A stretch of DNA of 64,000 bases, taken from positions 2,216,661 to 2,280,660 of the forward strand of contig OX463812.1 of assembly GCA_949825045.1 (NCBI GenBank). The letters run 5' to 3'. Positions 13,001 to 25,000 of this stretch are shown piece after piece (the first letter of the stretch is position 1; each line of letters starts with the position of its first letter). This DNA comes from Argyresthia goedartella (lineage: Eukaryota; Arthropoda; Insecta; Lepidoptera; Argyresthiidae). Both the position numbers and the translations under genes were made by a program. Under the pieces are notes generated by a model. That model ran no database searches and was not told the DNA's origin. It was given only the letters and a program-made list of their open reading frames with translations.

Positions 13001-16000
13001 ATATCCTTTTGAACGAGAATTTTTCAGTAAAAATAACGACCAAACCAGTTTGTTTTACTTTAATCACTTCTTATAAAAAAAAAAGAATATGCTTTTGAAC
13101 GAGAATTAATCAGTAAAAGTGACGACCAAACCAGTTCTTTTTATTTTATCACTTTAAATTTAAAAAAATACAACTACTATTAAAATTATTTCACTACAAA
13201 CCTCTACGAACCTACCTCAGTCAATTCTATCGTTTGTAGTAATCGCAAATCCTTTTGAACGAGAATTATTCAGTAAAAACCACGACCTAAGCAGTTTTTT
13301 TTTACTTTTTCACTTCTTATTTAAAAAAAACACCTACTATTAAAAATTATTTCACTGCAAACCTCTTTGAACCTTTCTCAGTCAATTCTATTATTTGTAG
13401 TAATCGTATTCATTAAAAATGACGACCAAACCAAATTTATTTTACTTTATCACTTCTAATAAAAATAAGAATGCAACTGCTATCAAAAATTATTTCACTA
13501 CAAACCTCTACGAACCTTCCTTAGTAAAGTTTACCTTTTGTAGTAATCGTAAATTCCTTTAAAGGAGAATTATTTAGTGAAAATACTCCCAAACAAGTTC
13601 TTTTCAACTACTATAGGGGCCGAAACTAGTCAGTAAAATCAGTAAAAGTCAGTTTTTTTTTATGGTCAGTAAAAGTCAGTTTTTTGAAAAAATGGTCAGT
13701 TTTTCAGTTTTTTGAGATCAACACATATATTGCAAATATTTTTTTGGAACCTTATTAATTATTTTACTGACACAATTTTGCCTGTCTGTGTCGTTCCTAT
13801 TTACGCCTACCTTCTTCATTCTAGATTTTGCTTAAGAAATATATATCTTATAGTATACCTAGTAGCAGCCAAACCCGGCGTTGCTCGGGTTCCACCTTTC
13901 AAGTCCATTCATTTCATCAGTTGCAACACTTTTTCACATTTTCGCCACCCACAACCGCGACCAAACTTCCTTACTTTCACCAGGAGACCAAAGGGGAGAT
14001 GATTGGAGTTGGTGGTCATAGAGAAAACCTTGTCTTCCCGTACTGACATTAGCATTTTAAATATACATTTAGATTGTGTCAAAAAAAAAAAAACAATTTC
14101 TAGTCATTTCTAATTTTCTTAGCCGGGCCCAGTGATGGTTTGAGGGCAACTAACAGCTGATGCTCTATTATGATGTCTTGTGGCAACTTAATATTGTAGC
14201 ATCATTATTTCGAGGAAAGAAGTCCAATCCTACTTTTTTCTCTCGAAATAAATACATATTTTATTATTGTGTGTTTAACTTTGTTTAGCTTTGATTACTA
14301 ACTTCTTCAAGAAATCATAATATCTAATGTTTCTAACTTTTAATATTATATGCATGATTGGATGTGTGTCATTTGCTTATTAACAAATATTAAAAACTGT
14401 TAACTATTTGTAAATTTTTTAATAATAAAAAGGTGGTGATGGTTGGCTATGGGGATGGTGGAGGCCAATAATATATTTTTTAAATTCCACATGAAACTTT
14501 TATTTTAAGTTGGTTCAGATGGTCAGTAAAAGTCAGTGTTCAGATGGTTAGTAAAAGGCAGTTTTTTAGATTTCTGGTCAGTAAAATCAGTATTTTTGAA
14601 CACTGAACCTGTTTCGACCCCTGCTACTATCAAAAATTCTCTACGAGCCTTCCTCTGTTCAATCTTACGTTTGTAGTAATCATAGCCTTTACTCGAGAAT
14701 TATTTAATAAAAAAATATAGTTTAAAAAAACTAAAAAAACACGCTTTTAAAGCACTTCGAACTAAAAAGTTAAAAATAATTTTTAATATAACCTTGAAAC
14801 AATAATGAATAAAAAATACTATTATTATTGTGAAACAAAAAGCGTCGGGCGCTCGATGTACGAAAGATGTGGAACAAAGCGCCCGACGCTTTTTTTTTCA
14901 TATTCAATAGGTTATATTAAACATTATTTTTTACTTTTTAGTTCGAAGTGCTTTAAAAGGGTGTTTTTTAGTTTTTTTTTTACTATATTTATTTTTCATT
15001 TTTTAGTTCGAGTGCGCGAGCCGGACTGTTTTGTCAATCCCCCAAATACGAGAAATTAATTAATCTTGGCGATCCTAATCAGGATAATGAGATAAACTTA
15101 TGAAATTATTACATTGTCGCTGGTTCTTGATAAGTGTAAAAAGTTTGAATTGAATCTGTTTGTTTAAAGTGGGTCAAAATCGAGTCCAAAGAAGTCGGTT
15201 ACATACAAACAAACAAACATAAAGGTGAAGCTAATTAATAAAAGCGTGATAATGATAATGACGCCAAAACAAGTTTTTCTTAACTTTATCACTACTAATC
15301 AACAGTTTTATATCACTACTATCAAACATTCTTCCATTACTGTCCTCTACGAACCTTTCTCAATCAATTCTATTATTTGTATCAATCATTATCGCTTCGT
15401 AAAATAATTTAAATCATACAAATCGTTTTGGAAAAATCTCCAAAATATTTAAAAAAAAATCTGTTCTACTACTAACGAATTAAAAGGCACTACAATCGAC
15501 TACTAACGATTAGTCATAAGAAATATCTGAGAAAACTTGGTTTTTAAAATTTCGGGGGCTAACATTTTTTTTTCACCATTTCTTTTTGAGTTACTACTAA
15601 CGAAAATTGTTTTACTACTATCCAATACATATCTAAAATTGTTTTACTACTATCTACTACATATCTATATCTTTTGAAACACGCAACATTATTTTTTTTA
15701 ATGTCGGTTTCCAAGTTCAAAAAGCCGGCGCCGACGCCGCAGCTTGAGTGTGTAATAAATTAACTGACAAATATGTTTTATACAGCTTAAAGCTTTTTCT
15801 GACATCCTTGTACGTCTCTTATAGAACTCTTAGTCTAAATAGGCTCACGTATGGGCTTTGACGACACTTACATACCATTGTGCGGTGCTTCGTGCGCGAG
15901 TCCGACTAGCACTTATTTTATTTAGCATTGATTTTCAACAAAAATTTTGAATTTGAAGTAACGTGAAACGGAACGTGTTTTCAAAACACCCATCAGAGGA

Positions 16001-19000
16001 AGTGACGTACTCTGCGTTATTAGTAACGGACAGATCTATGCGTCGCTCTCCTTTTCATTATTGTGCGAAAAAAGGAGAAGATTCACGCATAGCTCTGTCC
16101 CTTGCTGGCAACGCAAAATACGACACTTCCGCTGTAGATCCGTTTCTACACCAAGTCAGCTTACGTAACCCGCGATTTTTGGCTACTGAAAATCAGATTA
16201 ATTCAATTCATGTTTCCCATCGCCGCCGGCCCTCCTTAAGTCTGCAAAAAACCTCCCGGAAGTCGTGGAGGAGTCTCCACGAGCAAAATGCATTCAAGAG
16301 ATATGACCGCATTATTCTGATTTTAAAAGATATTTTTTAAAATAAACAGCTATGTAACCTACTACAACACGTAGTAAACTCCCTACAAAAAGCTAGAGTA
16401 AATTGAACAAACATAGCCTTATTTCCATCAGCTTCCTACCCCAGTCTTTTACTTATTCATGAACAGGATTAGCAAGTGTACTGGAAACTTCATCATTTTC
16501 TATTTATAGGTACCTACTACCTACATGTGTGATGTGATGCTCGTAGCCGTACCTGATGTGGATGTGTGATGGGTGCCGATGACGTCACGAGTGGTTTTAG
16601 CGTCGCGTCTCGGACCTTTCTTTCTCATGACGAGAAGGTCAACGACCGTGTCCGGTGTCCGCTGTCCGCGTGACCCAAAAGGAATTTAGGGGCTCGCCAA
16701 CCATTGTTAGGGTTCTGTACGTTAAAAGAAGAAAAGTTGTCCGTCTGTCTGTCAGTCAAAATCCTTTTTCGCAAGAACGCGTGGAGGAATCAAGTTCTAG
16801 GTCAAGGTTATTAAATATCAACTTCCTTCCTACTTTATCTCAACCACTCTGTCAACTTACTAGAATATAGTCAACAGTATTAGATTATAGTCCAAGTACC
16901 AAGTGATTTCCCATTGTACAGGTCTCAATACGTGACATTGGTGCAATTATTGTGGCAACACACTAGAAAAGCCATAACGTTAAAACTTAAATGAAGATAC
17001 GGCCGTTTATTCCGCTAGGTGAGTGGTGCTTGATACTCGTAAGGGAATGATAACCTATAGCTAGGGGGGTACTTCCCGTTGACTTAAGAATCAAGTGGCA
17101 CGAAGATAAATAACCGGTCAAGTGCGAGTCTAACTCACGCACGAGGGGTTCCGTGCCACCGCACAATGTTAGGGATGGTGTGCAGTGAATAGTTTGGATT
17201 TTACATAGCAATTTTTTTTTTTATTCATAATTCATTAATTCATAATTCTTTATTGCATACAAATATTTTACAAGTTACATTAAAAGAAAATGTATGTACA
17301 TAGGCGAGCTTATCTCTACAAAGAGATTTCTTCCAGCAAACCAAGACATTAAATGAAATATTATTATAAAAGGTAGGTAGGCATTGCAAAATAACAAATA
17401 AAAAGAAATACATTATCTGTGAAAATGTCAACTGTATGACTATCACGGTTCATGGGATACATCCTGGTGACAGACGGACAGACAGACAGACAGACAGCGG
17501 AGTCTTAGTAATAGGGTCCCGTTAAAATATGAAAACCGCATAGTAGTTCCATCACAAATTAATGTGATTTGTGCGGAGCCCTCGGTACGCGAGTGCGACT
17601 CGCTAATGACTGTTTTTTAGGGTTCCCTACCCAAAGGGTAAAAAAGGGACCCTATTACTAAGACTCCACTGTCTGCGTGTCTGTCTGTCTGTCCGTCCGT
17701 CCATCTGTCACCCGGCTGAATCTCATGAACCATGATAGCTAGACAGTTGAAATTTTCATAGATGATGTATTGTTGTTATAGCGGCAACAGAAATACATCT
17801 ATACAATTATATTCAATTTCAATACATCTAAGAAAATTTCAACTGTCTAGCTATCACGGTTCATGAGAATAAAATAAAACCAGAATTAAATAAATATTTA
17901 AGGGGCTCCCAAACAACAACTCTTTCAATACCACATACAAACTTATGAATGCACCTGGATACGTACATGGAGTGTGAAAGTAGCCGCGTGAGTGCGACTC
18001 GCAATTGGTCGGTTTTATTTGAAATCACACATCTGACAACCATTTAAGTTTTTTCTCCGGTACTAAAATATTGGCATAAAGTTTGTACCACATTTGCTCA
18101 CAACTGGACAGACTTGTCAGAAGTATGCGTTTACTGCTACATATTTGACCCTGCCTCGTCGACACAGCCCACCTGCCTAGGTCGACGCGTACTACACAAA
18201 TTAACCTCAATTGTCTTGAGACAATGCAGACAACACACTTCTTCTATCTCTCTCTAACTCTAGTAAACCTGTCTCTGCTCCTCTCTGCTTTACTGTATGT
18301 ATGGTTTCCCTGATGTAGGATCTGTAGATTTTGTAGGGTCAGTAGGTAGATACACTTACATCTTAAATGTATTAATTAAGATCGTATATAAACAGAGCCT
18401 TCTTCGCGTTATCATAAGCATTAGCACGCTTTCGAGTCTAGACATATCTGAACCAACTGAACATGGTAGTAAGTAAACAGAGACACTGACAGACGATTCA
18501 ATCATCATCGCGTCAAACGCCTCGCTTGCAGAGAACACGACCGACCACACAGAACCGTCACTTTACGATGCAGATAATTGCTGAGGTTAGGACCCTCCGG
18601 CCTATTCGTACAGCTCGAATGCCAAAGGGAGATGAGTCAGATGCGATGCGACATTTCATCAGGCCACGTCGCAGGGCAATGCGGCCGAATTGCAAACGTC
18701 ACTGGAGGCACGAAAGGTGCATTGACTCGTTGTGTTCTAGATCGGGTGGTGTTGTTCACCGGCGGGCGTGCGTTGACCTCGGGCACGGAACAGCTGATCT
18801 CGCCGTGCACGTGCCGAGAGTCTCCTTGCATTACAAGCTTTCAGCCTCTTTGTGCATCTTGCATGAGGCACTTGTAAGTGGCTGCGTTGTCATTGCTGCA
18901 CTCCGGTACTATGTCGCTGTGGTTAATGTTAATTGCACGACGACTTGTTTCAATTCGCAGTTTTGCATGCGACTCTTGGCTTCGAAATTATCATCCTGCT

Positions 19001-22000
19001 CATCCTCTATAATGTAAAGAATGATTGTTTCATGTTGCTATACTTAACATCATTAGATGCTTATAGCATCTAATGATCTAAATAAGCTGCAACCCGGTTT
19101 ACTTTCCACTGCAGTGCGGGCGTCACCTGGCCTAACTTCAAGATAGTGTCTCAAAAATGGTAAAATAACCTCCACCATATTGTACAAAAGTATCAATCAA
19201 CTCACAAATCTCATAATCTCTTGACTAAGGTATTACGAATAGTCAGGGGCAATAACCAAGCTGTTGTTACGTGCTCTCCGTACATTATAGTCAGGAGCTA
19301 CACTAGTCGCTCGCGGCCGACACGCTTGCGCACGCGTCGTTTTTAATTGATGCTGCCGTTTGTTGTGGTGTATGGCGATCGTCGTTGCGATTCTGTTAGA
19401 TAATCGGGCGAAATGTCGTGAGCTCAATAAGTAAAGAAACAACAGAGATTCTCGAGAGGTCATTCTCGGGGAGATAGATTTAGTAATTCGCGGAATGATT
19501 ACAGTAATTATAAAACAGAATGGGAGTTTTTGAATAATCGTTTGTCTTAGCTTGTACCTATTGTAATGGTTAGGGTCTTCAAGCTAAATGGTTGTTGGTT
19601 TAGATTTGTTTTTGAAACCAATGTTGACGCTTGTGGGTGTCTTCCGTTTCGGGACGTCGTCGTCGGCGGGATGCCTGAATGATAAATCATTAGGTACTCA
19701 AATCAGGTTTAAAGTGTAGGTACCTACCATAACCACCATGTCTTCCGTTTCGGGACGTCGTCGGCGGGATGCCTGAATGATAAATCATTAGGTACTCAAA
19801 TCAGGTTTAAAGTGTAGGTACCTACCATAACCACCAATCTCGGAGATATTACTCATCTTATGACTTGCAGTAGGCAGGATTTCGGGTATTCACAAGTTAC
19901 GTGGTTTGGCTGCGATTTCGAGGAATTATAATAATTGCTGATGCGATAAACCCTCGTCATGCCCATATGCCCATAACACGTACCTTGTGTTAGTGATTCA
20001 AACTATAGCAGCCGTATAGGTATCATACTACCATGGAATGTCAAAACATTCGGTACACATAGTTTCAATCGTCAGTTTCTTTCAAAAAATTCAGTATAAA
20101 TCCACTAATTAAGAACTGTATTGTAAATGCAAGTCACTTATTTATCATAGAGAAAGTTACATAAGAGTCTTCACATAGGGAAGTGTCGCGCACCATTAAA
20201 CGTGTGCATTTGCAGTGGCGCGATGTCCTCGCGCTCGCTGCTAGGGCTTCTAAGCCCTTTGCAGTCGCGGTGTGGATGTGTAGTTTCAAATCGGCGATGA
20301 TTTAGTTGAGTTACATTCTAGGATAATTAACTACATCATTTGACAGAACCTTGCCATTCCACCCTGATATTGAGGCACATACCTACCCTGTGTCGTGGGA
20401 CGCAGAGGGTCACAAATACAAACATCTAATCCAAGACATGAAGTCCTTTTTCTCTGAGGCCAGGACGGGGATTAGAAGTCGGGTCCACTGGCTGTGCCTC
20501 GACCTCTTAACCGTAAAATAATAAAACGTTCGGTTCCACGTTGAATTTTAGTTTATGCGTGGTACAGATTCAGACACATACACATTGCCTGCCTCTGGAT
20601 CTTTTTCGGACCTCGACTGTGATTTGTACATTAGTGAGGCCTCGGCCACTATGCCACAGACTTCGTTATTAATGTACGATTTATGTTTGTTCCCTCAGTG
20701 CGCAGCTACGACAAGCACGACAAGTGTGGCCTCGTGTGGATCCCGCGCGTGGTGGCCTACCGCTGCCGCACGTGCGGCATCTCGCCCTGCATGTCCATCT
20801 GCCGCGAGTGCTTCCACCGCGGCGACCACGCCACGCACGACTTCAACATGTTCCTGTCGCAGGCCGGCGGCGCCTGCGACTGCGGCGACAACTCCGTCAT
20901 GAAGGAGGACGGGTGAGTAACCAACCAACCAACCAACCACCACTGTACCATCCACCACTCCCTCCCCCCCTGCCTCCCTCCCTACCTCCACGGAACTTAT
21001 ACTTCACAACCGAGTCAACCTCCAGTAGCGGAGAGGCACTACAGTCTTCACAAAATAAAAGGCCCAAACTAAATTCAACCTTATTACGTCAGTGACACGG
21101 ACGCTGTCACCGGGCCTTTTATTTTGTGAAGACTGTAGATGATGATGGCTCGAAGACCACTATTAGGTAAACATTTCTAGCTCTTCTCTATGTCAAACGA
21201 GTGATCCAGGCGAGATTCCCTTGAATCGCCTCAAGGTTTGCCCCTTCGTCATTATGTAAGGGAAAATAATAATATTAATAAGTTTATTTTCCAGGATCAT
21301 TTACAATATTTCTGAAATTGAATTGGAAATATAGGCTTTACATTATTACAAATAAAAACATGATCATTATAGTAGTTTATGTGACTGATACATAATGCCT
21401 AATTATGTACAGAAGCTCTCTTTGATGTGTTCAGGAACCGCATGGTCGACCGGCATTGTGGCATTGATAATTGCTCTGCACTTGTTTAGCTTGTTCAGTA
21501 GTAATAACTTCACAGACAATCTAGGGGCGGCACGCAGGCGGGCGTCGGCGTTCGAAATTTGAATGTCATAATTTTTCGAAAATTGAACATTATCGTCATA
21601 ACGTATCAATATTCAGATAAGAAATGTGTTATTACCAAGTAGTTTTGGAACGCAGTAAAGAGGGTTTATGATACATCTGTAGATAATAGTAGTTTATGTG
21701 ACTGCTGCATAATGGAGGGCATTAAATCTCGAGAGTGGGTTTATGAAACGAGCCGAAGGCGAGTTTCTTAATAGTATCACTCGAGAGTTTTAATGCCTAA
21801 TTATTTACAGTTACATACACTAGTTTATCTACACACATATCATAAGCTCTCTTTGATGTGTTCAGGAACCGCATGTTTGACCGGCATTGTGGTTCTGCAA
21901 TTGTTTAGCTTGTTCTTTAGTACCAACTTCACGCAGACGGGCGTCGGCGTTCGAAATTTGAATGTCAGTACCAACTTCACAGACAAACTAGGGACGGCAC

Positions 22001-25000
22001 GCGGGTGGGCGTCGGCGTTCGAAATTTGAATGTCATTATATGTAGATAAATTACACATAATGACCATTATGTGTAGTTTTCCATATACGAAACGAGTTTT
22101 TTACAAGTAGTTTAACATAATGCTGATCGTAACGTGCGGTTTTTGAACGCAGTAAAGAGGGTTTATGATACGTGTGTAGATAAAAGTTCGAATAGAATCT
22201 ACAATACTATCTCGATTTTAAAATTCCATTAAAAATTCAATAAATAAATTTTCATAAATATAAAATTTCAAAATTATAAACTAATGGTCCTTTCTTAAGC
22301 ACCAGAACTCGCCAGAAAAGTACTGATTTATTTTTTATGTTTTTCGTATATGTTTCTGGTCTTTGGATGTAATTGGCCTTTAAAATGATGGATCAGATTT
22401 AGCCTTACTAGCGGCACTACTTACGGCAATTGGAAATGAAAGTGTGTGATCACAGTGATCAGATTGTAAGCTGTTAATCACATTTTTACTTGTTAAGTCA
22501 CAATCAAGAACATATTGATCTAAGCAGGGTTATCTGGCTTACCAGCGATGTAATTCTAGTCGGCTCTAAAAATACATAATATAAATGAAATTATTTAAAA
22601 AAGTTATTCGTTGTTTCATTCACTAGTAAATCTACATTAAAGTCGCCACAGATAATGAACCTTTTTCTGTTACGTGACATAATTAAGTGAGGTTTTCCTC
22701 CACCATTTTCTAGTAGCTAGTATAAAGAAAAAACCTCTTTAATACTTCCGTTTCGGGTATCTTCAGGTTTACAAAGAAGGTTGGCCCAATGCGTCGCATT
22801 AAACTTGAATCGTGTTTGTGCCAAAGCGTTGCATTAGAATCGACACGGAGGAGGTCTAACGGGTTGCTCAAGATCAATACGCACGGATATGGATGCTGCT
22901 GGTGTTCTATAAATATGGTTAACACTGCATCCGAGATCCGAAGGCATTGTCGTTGGAACTTATTCATAACGAGGCGAATGTCGATACTTTATACAATGCC
23001 GATGCTTCCTGAAACTAGACGAAGGTCTGATGAATGATTCACGCAAAACATACTAATGCCAAATAACCGCACCAATCTGCAATGCCGGCGTTTGCTTGCA
23101 TACTTCATTCTGTTTGAGTAATAAAATGGTATCCCAGTCGTCGGCTGCATTTGCCATCTCACTTGGAAAAGGAATAAAGTCTTTGAATTAATCCGACCTG
23201 TGGGGCTTTTCCGACCACACATTAGCAATGTGGCCTTTTTTTAAATTCTATGCCGATAAGAACTCCTGCAAGAGATCGATCACGGTGGCCATCGTTGCGT
23301 AAACACGAATGAATCAATATCGAGGCTCATAAATAAATTCACATAATAATCCTCGTGAGTTCATCGCACTACCAGCAGGAGTCATTGACAGGGCACGGAG
23401 CTTGCTGTTTTGACAACTTGTGCGTATTTGGGTCGACGGGCGGGGCACAGTCGCAAACGTATAACGTACTGGTATTTAAAAACAATAAATTATTCTTAAG
23501 AGTTTTTCAAAAAGCTTATCAAATACAAGGTCCAAATCTTAGTAGTAATGTACCTATAGAGGTAAATAAGAAAGATGCGACTGATAGCAGTCATTCTTAA
23601 TATATACTTAAAATTCTTTCAATAAACACTCTATTTGTTAGAGTTACCTATCTCTCTTTGACTGATGCATAGTTCAGTCTCAGTTGTATTTGCTGACATC
23701 TACAATCAAAGCACGATGCGATAATTAAAATACCTTCGATTCCTTTTACATCGACGACAGTCGCAATCGTATCGTAAGTAAGTGTTTAGCGCCGGGTAAG
23801 AAATTGTCTCAAGCCAAGCATGTGATAAAATCAACTCCATTATGCATATAGTTTTCCACGATTCACAGTAAAAGTGGAGTACTTGTCATCGCTACAGCGT
23901 GACTGCTATAGTGCCTTGTGTAATTTGGCCTCCGAGCAAGGGTACATCTTGGTGAATTTAAAGAGGCAGCCATCTTTACTTATAATGTCTTTGTAATAAC
24001 TCCGATCCGTATTCAGATGTTAAATGTAGAGTGAAGGGAGCAGTCGGCTCCTGTGAACATAACAGATGCATTTAATTGAAAGGAGATAAGCTCAGCGTAT
24101 CGTCACGTTGTGGTGTCCCGCTGAGCAGTGATCTGTGGAACCGGTTCTCAATAGTCGTATATAAATGTGTAAGAGACATGACACCCTCGCTCGAGGTGCC
24201 GTTTGTGGCCATCTATCCAGTTTCTATTAGTTCTTGCTACTCACGAATTAGGCGATTCTGCGTATGCCGGCTCTAGGATTACACCAGTGAACTAATAGTG
24301 ATTAGCCTCCGCGGATGTTATGCGCATTTGTATCGTTATTCAATACCTAATACATTTACCTGTTTGTATCTTCTGTTGCGTTCTGATGTAGGATGTTTTA
24401 TTTTAACCAATTACAGTCCCACAAACGTAACCAAAACAAATAGTACAATTTGAAATACTGGGAGTTTGGGAGAAGAATGCAAATCCTTGCAAGTCAAACA
24501 TGTCAGGTGAAGAAAACTTACTCCTTCATTTTTATCGATATTTTTGACGAAAAAACACAGAATTATACGGTTAATTTGTATTAATTGCAATTTGGAACAC
24601 TGAGGAGGTATTTGTATTTTTTTCAAACATACTTGGATTTTACTCTATTTTTGGTATATCATTTAGAACTTAAACGATTATTGAAATAAGGACCTATTAA
24701 CCAAATTGAAAGAGAAAAATTAAACCTTAACACTTTTAACGCCAATTTTTGAAAAAGTTTTTTTCTTATAGTTTTTTAGTCTGGGTGAGGTCACCGGTGA
24801 CCTACATAGCATTTAACGTGTTAACATTTTTTCTTCAAAACAACAGAAAAGACATGTAACATATTAGGTTAGTTAAGGTTTTCATTTTTTCTTCAAGTCA
24901 ACAGAAAAGTCATGTAACATATTAGGTTAGGTTAGGTAAGGTTTTGTCCTAAAGAGTCACGTTTACGAGAAATAAGGTTTAATCAAAAGGGTAGTTATAA

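Larger units (their letters stand above)
7610..15725. mobile_element. Composite ~8.1-kb inverted-repeat element built from a ~160-bp tandem repeat
   Basis: The left end (7610-8340) and right end (about 15230-15725) are diverged reverse complements. Shared marks include AATGTCGG at each outer edge, ATCTATATC inside it, CTAACGATTAGTC-like sequence, and one to three units of the ~160-bp repeat. Right of the centre the same unit is reiterated about twelve times. Long inverted ends made of tandem repeats are the hallmark of Foldback/Galileo-type DNA transposons; calling it one is inference. No transposase was found. Four or more other elements are nested inside. Boundaries are approximate. Confidence 0.5.

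Noticed and set aside
11100..13606. CRISPR-like array
   Set aside because: Units are ~160 bp, diverged along their whole length and without unique spacers; this is a eukaryotic tandem repeat.
15963..16340. 125-aa plus-strand frame
   Set aside because: It spans an inverted repeat (about 16028-16104) and has no recognisable family; more likely transposon-derived sequence.
18526..19017. 163-aa plus-strand frame with overlapping frames on both strands
   Set aside because: No domain, no splice-compatible neighbours, and openness in several frames at once point to base composition rather than coding.
24920..24940. TTAGG telomeric repeat
   Set aside because: Only three units, part of a small tandem duplication; AGGTTAGGTT strings are common in insect DNA.
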